A stretch of 64,000 bases of DNA, from assembly GCA_002221725.1 (NCBI GenBank), contig NJFT01000040.1, positions 1-64,000 of the forward strand. The letters are read 5' to 3'. Every line of letters starts with the position of its first letter. Within the stretch, counting starts at the first letter, position 1. The translations under genes and the position numbers were made by a program. The notes below the pieces were generated by a model, which saw only the letters and a program-made list of their open reading frames with translations, was not told where the DNA came from and made no database searches. Below are positions 23,178 to 33,727 of this stretch, in pieces. This DNA comes from Scedosporium boydii. Its lineage: Eukaryota > Ascomycota > Sordariomycetes > Microascales > Microascaceae.

Positions 23178-23625
23178 AATATCTTAGCTACTTTTTATAA
23201 GATAAAAATTAAGAAAGGTAATAAGTAGAAGATAGTATTTTATATATATTATAAGTTTTATAAGTAACTTATTATATTTTTTAGTTTTATTAAAGCTTTA
23301 ATAATATTTTAATAATATATTAACTTAATATTAAAAGAGTTTTTAGATAATTTTATATATATCTTTATTAATAATATTTAATTTACTTAAAAAAATATTT
23401 ATAGACTATAAGAAGAAAATATAAAAGGTATTTAGTAAGCTATAGGAAATAAAGCTATATATTAATATTAATAAATATAAGTTTAAAATTAAAGAAGTTA
23501 AATACTTAAGCTTTATTATAGAAGCTAAGAAGGGTATCTATATAGATTTAGAAAAGATTACTATAATTATTTAATAGGAAGTACTAATTATAATTTAAGA
23601 AATTAAAAGCTTCTTAGAGTTTACT
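23178..23625 (+). mobile_element. Element C, reverse transcriptase fragment 3
   Basis: Plus-strand translation continues the Gypsy RT: FYKIKIKKGNK.KIVF, then ALIIF..YINLILKEFLDNF, then IYIFINNI where YLDDI is expected (about 23,356-23,379), and finally EIKSFLEFTYY at about 23,600 for the EIRSFLGFANYY string. Both catalytic Asp codons have become Asn. It is cut off at 23,625 by a B LTR. Confidence 0.85.
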
Positions 23626-24066
23626 TATTACATTCCTAACACTAGGGACCGGTTGATCAACAGATATCAGGTGGGTACGGCGAGTGTCAGGGTCGTGGGA
23701 GCCTGTTAGTGGTAAACGAGGCGATCAAGCAGTATTCACAATGATATAATAGAAGTGCGTATACAAGTGTAGGTCGTAGTTGTTACTTGTATTGACTACT
23801 GAAGAGTCTGGAAGAGCATACTAGATACGGGGAGCTTTCGTAGCTTTATATAGACCTCTTTCTTCCATCCATCTTCAGTTCCGGGCTGGTTTCTTCCATC
23901 GGTCGGTCGGTCCTCGATCGACCAACCGATCGGATTCCTTCTGTTCGACTATCGATCGGTCGGTCTTCGACCGTCCGATCGCTCTTCCTGTAGTCACGTG
24001 CCTCGTATTGTTTCTGCCGTTCCTTACCGCCCTTCCTGCGGCCTTTGTCGCGGCCTGGTCGTGACA
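23626..24066 (-). mobile_element. LTR of family B without target duplication
   Basis: A 441-bp copy starting TATTACATTCC and ending GGTCGTGACA. The right half is GC-rich and little mutated. The flanks (TTACT and AGGGC) do not match, and element C does not resume after it, so a deletion or recombination has removed the right side of C. Confidence 0.85.
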
Positions 24067-24373
24067 AGGGCTTCCCTTATAATAAATAAAAAAAGAAGAA
24101 GAATGAAAAAATTAAGAAGGTTAAGGAAATAAAAAGTAGATAAGGCTTAAAACTGGGCTTCTGAATGAATTGTTAGAATAGGGTGGGTGGGTTTTATAGA
24201 TTCCTTAGATAGCTTATTTCTAGGACTAGTGGCCTAAAACTGTTCCCTTGCGAACAGTTGACATTTTTCATTTTCTTAACTCTAGGCCTATACAGCACAG
24301 CCATCTCTTGCTAAACCAGTTTCAGTGACTTCCCTGAGGATACCCTGAGCAGTGCGTGAGCAAATGTGGCGAG
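24067..24373. other. Intervening sequence, nothing recognised
   Basis: About 300 bp between two B LTRs, purine-rich at the start and then GC-normal. No reading frame or repeat was recognised. Confidence 0.6.
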
Positions 24374-24813
24374 TGTTACGATCCTAACACTTAAGGTTCC
24401 GGTTGATCAATGGAATATAGTAGCGTTGGGGTAGTGGGTGCCTGTTTAAGGTAAGCAAGGCAGTCGAACAATATTCACAATGCTATTGGTGAGAAGTGCG
24501 TATACAAGTGTAGGGTGTAGTTGTTACTTGTATTGACTACTGGAGAGTCTTGAAAGAGACACTAGATGGTAGAACCCGTAGCTTATATAGACGTTTTCCT
24601 TCTAAGCTCTCCAAGGTGATTGGAGCTGTTCAACTAGTGATCAGAAGTGATCGCTAGGCGATCGCAATGATCACATGGGTGATCACCGCCGGTCGTCGAC
24701 CGCGCCCTCCGATCGCTTCTTTGCGTGCCGGGCAGCTGCAGACGGCCGCCCGTTCCCCTTTTATTCTGCCGTATGTCACCGCTCTGGGCCTGCATAAAGG
24801 TCGGCCCGTGACA
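24374..24813 (-). mobile_element. Young solo LTR of family B
   Basis: A 440-bp LTR from TGTTACGATCC to CCCGTGACA with perfect GCGAG target duplications at 24,369-24,373 and 24,814-24,818. It shows almost no RIP. It marks the boundary between the repeat island and gene space. Confidence 0.93.
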
Positions 24814-24818
24814 GCGAG

Positions 24819-26092
24819 TGGTGGTGTGGGCAACCGGGGCTAAAGAGGGCAACTTTCGGGTGTTAGAACAGAGATAAAACCAAACTAAAGTAGTTTAAAA
24901 GGACACGGAAAAAGAAACGGGAGAAAAAAAAAAAAAGACGAAGATGGAGCGAAAAAGAGAGGTGGGCTGGTAGCTCCAACTTCAGCTCGTTCCTCGGCCA
25001 ACGCTGCGACGCGCCATTTCCGACAGCAAGGTTCCCGAATGTGGCCAAATCTAAAATCTAATCATGGCATCTGTATGTCGCAAGCCCAAATGGACACACT
25101 TTGAACTGGCAAAGGCTCTTTCTTCTCTTTGCCGTGGCTTTAAAGCTGTCTCAGCCTAAGCAGCGAACATTAATTCTTTGCTGAAACAGCGACCCGTAAA
25201 ATCTCAGTGCTGGAAACGGACCCAGGGCTCGCTCGCACGTTGTTGGACCTGGAGGAGAAGCCGAGATTGTAGGCATCAACATCCAACAAAGTGCTTTATC
25301 AGCTAAAGAATGAGGCTATTCGGCTGCCCATTCCGGACTGCCAGGAGAGCCTTGATACTTACTGTACAGGAAATTATCAGGAGGTCGGTGTTGTTTTTGC
25401 ACCGCGATGGTGGCGGTAATGGGCAGAGCCGCAGTACGCCTCACAAGGAACCGCTGAAAGAGATCAGTCGTCCCATTCGGTGTTCAAAGACATGACGTGT
25501 TTGTCGGGTGGCCAGTGTCAATGCGCGCGTCATCCTGTCAGATTGGACCATATCATCATCTTAGATGAGAAACCGCAGGCATTCGTGAGCTGTCATCGAA
25601 TAGCCTCACTCAGATATATGCAAATGGCGCGGAGCATCTCTCTTCCTAATACGAAGTAAGTGACGCAGCTAACAGGGCGCTACCCTTTGATGTTGCATTC
25701 AAGGCGAGCAAATGCATGAGAGGGCACAGGTTGGGGCGGCAGCGTTACATGTTGAAGGCTCAGCCACAGCTGCATCGTGGTCCCCCCATCCTCTTGACCC
25801 AAATCTCACGCATCGGGCTTACCCTACATTCCCGGGACCGATAAGAATGTGCCTTGCTGCGGTCCGATTATGAATGTACCGGAATGCGCGTGACCCAATT
25901 TCTTTCAGGTAGCGGTGCAACCCTGTTCTTATATAGACGTCTGACCTTTGCCTTCTCTCCATCCAGAGTACCCAAACCCATCAAGGGATCCTCCCAACCT
26001 CCCGAGAAATTCGAATTACGCATATTAAAAAGATTCGGACTGCCCTATTCCTCAACCATTCACACAGTAAAACCACTCTTGATATCGCCCCC
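24819..26092. other. Intergenic region, no gene recognised
   Basis: GC-normal sequence at the edge of the repeat island, with a poly-A tract near 24,924. Short open frames exist on both strands but none has a recognisable product. A TATA-like TATATAG at 25,930-25,936 lies about 155 bp before the start of the next ORF. Confidence 0.6.
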
Positions 26093-26332
26093 ATGTGCTG
26101 TTGGCCTTTCAGGCGCTCAAAGTCCGCTCGGAAGCGTAAGGAGCAGCGTCGAAGAGAAAAGCGCCGCCACCGCCATAATGCCGACCCCGACATAGGGGGC
26201 GCCGCCGATGGCTGCTTTTCTTGTTTCGGCGGTGGAAATGGAAATGATGGGGGCGGCGGTGGCTGGGGAGATGGTGGAGGTGGTGGGTATGGAGGTGGTG
26301 ATGGAGGAGGCGGCGGCGGCGGTGGAGGGTAA
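26093..26332 (+). CDS. Small Cys- and Gly-rich protein, possibly membrane-anchored
   Basis: A 79-residue ORF in three zones. The N-terminus is MCCWPF, with adjacent cysteines of the kind often palmitoylated. A very basic stretch of Arg/Lys/His spans residues 8-28. The C-terminal half is almost only glycine with a few Asp, Trp, Tyr and Asn, and contains CFSCF at about residues 42-46. No family is recognised with confidence. The TATA-like element at 25,930-25,936 and the following pyrimidine-rich stretch support transcription. The GGN repeats also open other frames on both strands, so chance is possible. Localisation at membranes is an inference from the Cys pair and basic patch. Confidence 0.5.
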   Translation: MCCWPFRRSKSARKRKEQRRREKRRHRHNADPDIGGAADGCFSCFGGGNGNDGGGGGWGDGGGGGYGGGDGGGGGGGGG

Positions 26333-27103
26333 TAAAGACGAGACAATAACACTGGATTCACGGTAAGAGACCTCTGCACCCCCAATCAATACCCCAAAGT
26401 TGATCAAACTAGGATGAGAAACGATCATTCGCGCTGAAGTGTATGCGGTCTTGGGAAGGACGAACAATGTTGCTCATTAGGGTTTCGTTCGGGTGACTTC
26501 GAGTGCACCGAGAAGGAAAAAATATTGAGAATCCACCCTCAAATAGCATCTTTCTTTGGCTTTTTGACAAAATCCCTGCTTCGTTAGTTCGTGGCGTCAA
26601 AGGCGTTCAATAGTAGCGAGAAGGCCAACCTGGGGGTTGACTCGTCGGAGACTGCGCTCTTTCCTCAGGTTGCTCGGTAGCCAGGAAATCTCCGGCATCA
26701 ATCCGCCAGAAAACGCCAAAAAGAGCGTTGCGATACGAATATAATTGTTTCCTTAGTTAGCTAGAAGTCTGTTCAGCAGAGTGTGTGGATGTTCACGGTT
26801 TCTCGATCGAGAGTCGACCATTCGATGAAGAGTTTGGGCAGCTACGAAGACACGAGACGTGGATACACACATAGTAGCACAAGTGGCTTGGAACGTAATT
26901 TTATTGCCAGGCTATTGAAATCATCTCTTCATAGCTCGATTGATGTGCCATAGCGGAAAACAAATCCCCAACTCCAGATTTCCGATTGTTCCTTCCTTCG
27001 TTCCTTCCAGTCCTTCTCTCTCAGTGCTTCTATCAATCAATGGCGCCAAATACTTCCTCAAAAGGATGCTCAACGAAGGCAAAGGGAAAGAGGGTAAAAC
27101 CAT
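26333..27103. other. Intergenic region, nothing recognised
   Basis: About 770 bp with only short, low-quality reading frames. It includes the 3' flank of the minus-strand gene that follows. Confidence 0.55.
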
Positions 27104-27853
27104 TTAGCACTTGTCGCGACGGACATGGACCGCAAGACCCATGGGATCCCAGGTCTTGCCGCCAACCATGTAGGTACCGATATCGCGATCAAACTCGTGG
27201 GGGCACCACTCGAGCGCGATGCCCTTGGCGTAATCAGCCACGTACCACCAAGGCTGGGTGTAAACAGCGGGAGCGCCCTCGACGGGGTCCCAACACATGT
27301 AGATGGCCGCATTGTACGAGCAGCTAATGCGAGAGCACGTCTTGACCTCGAGGCGGGCCTGGTCCTTGGGCTTCTTGTAAAGGTACTGGACACCTGCGAG
27401 GATGGTACTCTTGACCGCCTTGCCGGCGTCGGTGTTGCAATCCTTCTTGGCCACCTTGCGCTCGCGCCAGGCGTCGTCCTCGGGGTCGCCCTGGCTGGTG
27501 ACGGAGCCGTCCTCGTCGGCCCACTTGTAGTTGGGATTGATGTCGGCGACTTGGGCCATGACCTCCTCGATGGTGCCGTTGAGGGTCATGGTCTCGCCGT
27601 TGGGGCCGAATTCGCCGGTGAAGGTGGCGGGGACAACCGTGTAGCCCTGAGCGGCGAAGTCGTTGGCGGCGGAGGAGGTGGCGGCCGGGGTGATGGGGTC
27701 GTCCGTGGCGATGGCGGGCATACCCTGTCAAAGAAGGAATTGTTAGGATGAGAGTTGGGGGGAAGGGGAGTGGAAAGATACAGAATGGAGACAACATACC
27801 TTGACAGTGAGGGCGAGGAGGCCACCAAGAGCAGCGAGGGTAGGTACATACAT
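27104..27853 (-). CDS. Secreted cysteine-containing protein of unknown function
   Basis: Two exons: 27,800-27,853 (18 codons) and 27,104-27,724, with a 75-bp GT/AG intron at 27,725-27,799; 224 residues. Exon 1 encodes a hydrophobic N-terminus (MYVPTLAALGGLLALTVK) that looks like a signal peptide. The mature part has about six cysteines, including the string CSRISCSYNAAIYMCWD, a pattern seen in a common group of secreted ascomycete proteins with no assigned role, and ends in Cys. High GC and strong codon bias suggest good expression. The long opposite-strand frame over exon 2 is a shadow, since only the minus strand gives signal peptide and motif. An extracellular role such as host or substrate interaction is inference. 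Confidence 0.88.
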
Positions 27854-28003
27854 GATGGTTGAAATGTTGCGAGGATGAGCAAAGATGAACGAAGTGTTGT
27901 GATGGATAGAAATGGGTTTCTTTGGATGGCCAGTTGGAAGTTGGAGGATGGGTGAGGATTATGTTGGGGAGAAGAGAGAGCAGAGCTCGAGAGGTCTGAT
28001 GGT

Positions 28004-28010
28004 TTTTATA
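28004..28010 (-). promoter_or_regulatory. TATA box of the secreted protein gene
   Basis: TATAAAA on the minus strand, about 150 bp upstream of the start codon at 27,853 and followed by CT-rich sequence, as in strongly expressed fungal genes. Confidence 0.6.
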
Positions 28011-30216
28011 GTTGAGAGTGAGCGAGGTGATTCAGAGTGGAAATGGATATAGAGACTGGAAGGAGCGAGGAGCTTTGCTCCAGTTCTGATTCAGAACCAC
28101 AATTGTGAATAGTATTTCATTGTATTGCCATGAAAATGGAAGGTGCCACAGATTTTCTATTGGAATTGAGAAGATCTACAAGTCTATTCCTTCTCTTCAC
28201 TCACGTTAGTTCTTGAAGTTGAGGAGGAAGGGGCGAATGTGGGATCTATAGGAAAAAGAACTTCTAGAATCGTCAAAAGATCCATGTAAGAAGCACCTTC
28301 CCTCACGGAGCAAAGGATTCAGAAGTCTGAAAGGTGACAAAGGGGCTGAAAGTGAATTGGCTTTCACTCTCCAGTTTGAGAGGTTGCTCAATGTATGTCT
28401 GGAGCTCAACCTGAACAAGACGACCGAGGATGAGAATCAGAGTAAGTTTACTCGACCGGACCGTGTCAAAATGTTTACAATATTCCATTTATTCGTTTGG
28501 GGCGTCTCGAGTGTCGTTCGGAGAGAGCGTCTACTATTCACCCTCCCAACATGCGTCGTCCATGCCGGAGCCTTTTCAGTCCCGGCAAGTTGGCAGATGA
28601 TCGGGCTTGCGATGCGGGTCCCGCGATTCACCCCGAATCTCGGAAGCATCGGCAATCGTTGGGAGGACCCGAGGGAGGAGGAATTGTCCGGCTTCCGAGT
28701 CCTCCGTGCTTGCTAAGAACCGACGTGAATGAGCATGCTTGCCTTAATTCATGTCTGTCCTAGGCCTAGTCTGTTCCCAAGCAAAATTTAACGGACCTGA
28801 AGTTATGCGGATTCCCTCTGAAGGATGCTGCACTCCGAATTTGCCTGCACCGCGGAAAAGCATTTTCGTCACCTTCTCTCGAACTGGAGCTAAACGGCGC
28901 CACCTTTGACCGATTCCTGCACTAACCAAACAAAATCTTGCAGGATGTCATCGGTCACCAAGAATTTACGTATTACCCTGTTTGTCGGTGTGTGTGCCTG
29001 CGTCGATCTTTGCGCACTGGCCCACTCGAAGCTGCGCATCGGGCGTCTTGCTGTGGCTAGCTCTTCACTTGGCGAAAGATCATGCCTCATTTGTCAAGCT
29101 GGCGGGAGTGTGGAAACAGAGCGGCGTTGTGATTCTCAAGGACTAAATACTTGTAATCATGGTCCTCTTCAATCCTTTGACAATGGGAGATCGAACCCTC
29201 GTTCCGAATGAAGGTAATAAATCGAAAAACCTGCGAATACGGGCAATCGGTTGTCAGATTGATGTACCTGTGTATCATGTCTTGATTTCAAGTTCCTGAT
29301 GCTCATGGTGGTGGTATGTACTCTTGAACAGGGGAGGGTTATTTTCTCCTTTTTCCTGCACATGCAAAGTGCCTCGAAGTCTCAAGTGTTCCCGTTTCCA
29401 GGTTCTAGGGAGACCGGGGCGTTCCCGTGCGGCACCCAGAATCGTAAAAATAGTAGCCCAACAGGGAATAGCCTGTCCGAGTTTCCATACTGCCTCTGCA
29501 CTATCACTGTTTGGCTCCTCCTATTCGACCAGTCGGGAGCAAGATACCCAGAGTGGTGGTGTTGATCTCCCCGCTCATCATCCGGAAGCGCAGGGATCTC
29601 ATCCCCGAGGAACAGGTTATTAGAAGTTTATTACCCCAGCCTAGGATTAGTCGTGTGCCCCTTCCCACACCAGGCCCGAACCGCCCCGGTCTTGCCCATC
29701 ACAATCCTACCCATTCCATCAGTGGCTGCATTGGCGTCGAGGGGGACCCCAGGCCGGTAATCTTGGCCGGCAGTGACCTCACATGACTGCAGCTCAACGA
29801 CTAACGAGTCTGTGCGCAACCTTCGTAAAAACTTGGCTTTGACCATGGCAGAAATCCGACACCTTGGATTGCCCCTGACAGCTCTTGAACCGAATATGTT
29901 TATAAACCGGCCTGATCCCCGCGACCGGAGTCGTCTCAGCGTTAGCACGACCGCCGGTAGGGCAGAGTTTAGCTTCTCTCCTTCTCTCTAGCACTGTACC
30001 TCGAATTTCCGAACGCTCGACATCACGCTTGAACCGTTCGTGGAACCCGAAACCAAGGCGTGCCCCACGCTCGTGACACCATTCCCGTCGCGGTGGACCT
30101 TAGTTCTGAGTCCGCGATCGTTACTCAACCCCCAACATGTGCGGCGGCGAGACGTCGCCGCTGCGACCATAATACGTACTTAGTCCGACTAAGGTGTTTG
30201 TCTCGAACAGACCATC
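28011..30216. other. Long intergenic region, no gene recognised
   Basis: About 2.2 kb of GC-normal sequence between divergent genes. Many open frames of 60-120 codons occur on both strands, but none has a recognisable domain, plausible intron pattern or coding-like composition. Confidence 0.55.
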
Positions 30217-31493
30217 ATGTCTGACCCTGGAATGGACCGGACGGATGATTTGTCGGGGACAGTCATTGCCTGTGCGATCGTCAGCTTGGTGGTTTCTGGC
30301 ATCGTGTTGGGCCTGCGTTTCTATTCGAGGGGGGTCATCACCAAAGTGCTTGGTCGCGAGGATTGGTGCATTCTCATAGCATGGGTAATCACGCATCTCT
30401 CATCGTCTCCTGCTCGATCTGACTTGGCACTAACGGTGGTTCGTGACAGATTCTGGCGATTGGATACACGGTGGCAACCATCTTTGGTAGGGGCAGGACC
30501 ACCCTCTCTGCTTGCCGTCCAGTTTACTAACGTCCGACCAGAGTGCAAGGCCGCTGTTGGACGTCATGTGTGGCTGCTTGACGAAGATTCGATGCCCAAA
30601 TATTTAAAAGTATATCGTCTACTCGAACCCCCTTCACACCTGCACTCTCTGACCATGAGGAAACAATAGGCGTCATACGTCAACGTAATATTTTACCAGC
30701 TCAGTCTCGCCTTCTCCAAAATCTCCATCCTCTTCCTCTATATACGCGTCCTCACATACGACTACGCCCGCCGCGCTGCTTACGCTGTCCTCGCCATCGT
30801 CATCATCTATAATACTCTGGGCTTCATCTCCACCATGACCTTGTGTCGACCCTTACGCGCATACTGGGACAAGACCGTCGAGGGAAAATGCCATCCGGTA
30901 TCGTTCATGTGGGCCGCCATTGGACTGCACATTGCCACCGACTTCCTTATATTCTTGATACCCATGCCTGTCATCTCGAGGATGACCCTTCCTCTTGCCC
31001 AGAAGCTTGGCCTCCTGCTAGTTTTCGCCCTGGGGTTCTTGTATGGTTGCCTTCCCTCCCTCGACGTGTAACAACTGGACTCGCCAAACTAACTTGTTGT
31101 TGCAGAGTCTGCGTCATTTCTATCCTGCGAGCCATATGGATTAAAGCACTCGTCGACTCCGAAGACCCCACATACGATTACACCTCCATAAACAACTGGA
31201 CCTCCATCGAAGTCAACTTACCCATTCTCATCCCATGCCTCATCGTCATCAAGCCCTTGATCAACAAATTTTGGCCACGCACATTCTTGAGTCATCGCCG
31301 CACGCGTGAGAATCGCGTGTATAATCTCGGCGAAATTCCCTTGTCAGTTGGTTCGAAGCCGTCGCGCTCGAACAGGCAGTCTGACAAAGGAGAGGATGGA
31401 GAATATCAGACGTTGCCGTCCGCCAAGTCTTCCTTTTTGACGGAGCACCGAGGCCTCGAGGAGACTCGACGTACAAATGAAACCCTTGTGTAG
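30217..31493 (+). CDS. Integral membrane protein with fungal rhodopsin-like domain (SAT4/PTH11-type)
   Basis: Five exons: 30,217-30,384, 30,450-30,486, 30,542-30,609, 30,670-31,040 and 31,106-31,493; 343 residues. The introns are 55-65 bp and several have CTAAC branch sites. The protein has the hydrophobic segments and landmarks of the family: LGLRFYSRG in the first part, GRHVWLLDEDSMPKYLK after the second segment, SKISILFLYIRV, then CRPLRAYWDKTVEGKC, and a final VCVISILRAIW before a charged cytoplasmic tail. Members are seven-helix plasma membrane proteins of mostly unknown ligand; some act as receptor-like proteins in surface sensing. No CFEM domain is present, so it is not a full PTH11-class receptor. 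The start follows a CATCATG context. Confidence 0.92.
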
Positions 31494-32194
31494 AGTATCG
31501 GAAATGGTGCTTTTTTTTGCGATTTACTTTTGCAGATATTCATGGCGATTGCTTGCCGCGACCGGGGACGAGATGATACGCCTGTAAATGATGGTTCAGA
31601 ATCAAACAACCATGGCTCTAGAAAAACACCGGACTTGAGTAACAAGACTTTTAGTAAAGAGCGGATTTTGACCTTGTGCCAGACGAGACACGAGGGGCAG
31701 GCACACGCAACACCGCGAAATTTTTGGCTGATTTTCGGGTGGGCGTCTCGGTGCTAGGGTCGGGAATTCTGGCGGTTGTCAGTTCAATGGCAAGTTCCCT
31801 TTGGCGCGGGTTCCCGAATCGACATCCCATTTCAGGGGTGCGTTCATCTCTTCAGCTCCAACAGGATCAGAGGATCGAGGTCGGATGTTTTGATTGGCGA
31901 AAGACCATTAACCGCTCGGATAGAGAACAGAGCCCGAGTTCCGAGGATTTTGTCTTCGAGCTTTGCGTACTACTAGTGTTTCATGGAATTTAGTGGCAAA
32001 AAGCTTCTCGGTCAGCTTAGGACTCATTATGAGTCATTAACTATTATCTACTATGAGCCATCACTGATTCAAGACATATCATGAACGCCTCATCTAGGGT
32101 TTCTATATATGAGATGCGTATGTGAAGTGCGAAAGGAGATTAAAAAAATTCATCCAGGATATCTAGGCGGCTAAAGCGCACAGCAAAACATCAA
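31494..32194. other. Intergenic region
   Basis: About 700 bp holding the 3' flank of the rhodopsin-like gene and the promoter of the acyltransferase. No further gene or clear element is seen. Confidence 0.6.
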
Positions 32195-33727
32195 ATGGTG
32201 CAATCCGGAGTCCAGACGCCGGTCCGTGTAACTGGACGACATGAGCTCCAGTGCACTGACACAACGATATTGGCAGACCTAGAGACACCGTTCAGGCTTG
32301 GGCCTCTCGACCATCTCGTTTTCCATAGTGTACCCATCCAAGTGGTGTTCGTCTACGAAAGGCCGACATGCGGATTCGACGGCGACCTAATCCCCGTCCA
32401 ACGCCTGAAGCGGGCTCTTTGTCGTCTTCTTGACTATTATCCTCATCTGACGGGACGTTTAAATTTTGACCCAAGCACAAACGCCCCCGAGATCACGGCT
32501 TTGGGAACAGGGGTAGAGCTTCTAGAGGGCCAGTGCAGTCAACGCCTGGACGACATTACCGCCCGCAGTGCATCTGGCCGGATCTTGGTTACAAACTTGC
32601 CTGATTACGGAGATGGTCTACTCGCACCTTTCGACCCATCCCCGGAAGGTGTCTGCCGCGACCCTATTCTCCACGTTCAACATACGCGGTTCGCATGCGG
32701 GGGCGTCTCACTGGGAGTGAGATTGCATCACATCGTCTGCGATGCCCAGGGATTCTTCAACCTAGTCAATGACCTCGCCGAAATATATCGAGGTCTTGGA
32801 ACCACCCCGCAACCAATTCTTACTCAACCACCCAATATTCGATCGTATCTCCGGGAGCAACTTTCTTCAGACGATCAGGAGACTGCTTTGCGGGACAAGC
32901 CATCCATATACACGACTGAAGATGACCCGCGACTCAAGGAACTTGCAGCGTCAGGGGGTCTTGCGGATGCAGTCCCCGACGCAGGTTTCAAGATCGACGG
33001 GCGTGTTTTGCGTTTTACCGGTCGCGATCTGGCGGCCCTTAAAGAACAGGCAACTGATCCTAGTGGCAATGGATGGGTTTCATCCACCGAGGCGCTTTCT
33101 GCATTCCTTTGCCAGCGCGTCTACCAAGCTCGACTGCAGTTCCTAGCGTCCCAAAAGCCACAAGCCGAGGAGGCTGCATCACAGCCGCTTAACCCTGGGT
33201 TTTTCATTTCTATCGATATGCGTTCCCCCCATCGCCTGAACATGCCGCGCCGATACTTCCCCAACTGCATCTACGCTCCCTATACGAACTCCCTGCATCC
33301 GACTCTTTCGGATTGCCCGTTGTGGGAAGCGGCAAGTTCTGTTCACCATATGGTCCGGTCCGTGGACCCCGAGACGATGGAGAAGACTACACGATGGGTT
33401 GCGGCTCAACCGGACAAGGGGCGGATCAGGCTGGGTTTCGTCTTTGGCCAGGGCAGCTTCACTGTTAGTCAGTGGAGCAAAATGAACATGTACGAGGGGA
33501 ATGACTTCGACGTGACTGACAGTGGAGCCGGTATTCTGCCAAGCCTGGTGTCTCCTCCGTTTACACAAATCTCTCTCGTTGACGGACTCGGTATGCTCTT
33601 GGCGACCGAGGAACAGGTCGGCCCTGGTTCCCGAGATGGTCCCTCCGTGGACGTGAACCTTTCTATGATTCAACCTTTGTGGGATATTCTAAATAAAGAC
33701 GCTGATTTCAGGAAATATTATTGCTAG
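32195..33727 (+). CDS. BAHD-type acyltransferase (fungal transferase family)
   Basis: An intronless 510-residue protein, normal for the family. The catalytic HXXXD motif is HIVCD at residues 179-183, in the context GVRLHHIVCDAQGFF. The N-terminal domain contains the typical YYPHLTGRL segment (81-89) and the second domain has SIDMRSP (339-345). The second hallmark, usually DFGWG, is replaced by DFDVTDSG at 438-445, which is loose but common in fungal members. The enzymes move an acyl group from a CoA thioester to a hydroxyl or amine, for example in trichothecene or alkaloid tailoring. No synthase lies nearby, so the substrate is unknown. A lone detoxifying or tailoring role is possible. Confidence 0.9.
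   Translation: MVQSGVQTPVRVTGRHELQCTDTTILADLETPFRLGPLDHLVFHSVPIQVVFVYERPTCGFDGDLIPVQRLKRALCRLLDYYPHLTGRLNFDPSTNAPEITALGTGVELLEGQCSQRLDDITARSASGRILVTNLPDYGDGLLAPFDPSPEGVCRDPILHVQHTRFACGGVSLGVRLHHIVCDAQGFFNLVNDLAEIYRGLGTTPQPILTQPPNIRSYLREQLSSDDQETALRDKPSIYTTEDDPRLKELAASGGLADAVPDAGFKIDGRVLRFTGRDLAALKEQATDPSGNGWVSSTEALSAFLCQRVYQARLQFLASQKPQAEEAASQPLNPGFFISIDMRSPHRLNMPRRYFPNCIYAPYTNSLHPTLSDCPLWEAASSVHHMVRSVDPETMEKTTRWVAAQPDKGRIRLGFVFGQGSFTVSQWSKMNMYEGNDFDVTDSGAGILPSLVSPPFTQISLVDGLGMLLATEEQVGPGSRDGPSVDVNLSMIQPLWDILNKDADFRKYYC

Noticed and set aside
23846..24067. Arg/Asp-rich 73-codon frame
   Set aside because: It is produced by the short CGATCGGTCGGT-type repeats inside a B LTR.
25981..26467. Minus-strand frames rich in Pro and in Ser/Ala/Ile across the polyglycine ORF
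   Set aside because: They are complements of the GGN repeats and have no other support.
27125..27751. A 208-codon plus-strand frame opposite the secreted protein gene
   Set aside because: It is the GC-rich shadow of the minus-strand gene, which has the signal peptide, intron and family motif.
28357..28763. Overlapping plus-strand frames of 88-119 codons
   Set aside because: No domain, no consistent start or intron pattern, and similar frames occur on the other strand.
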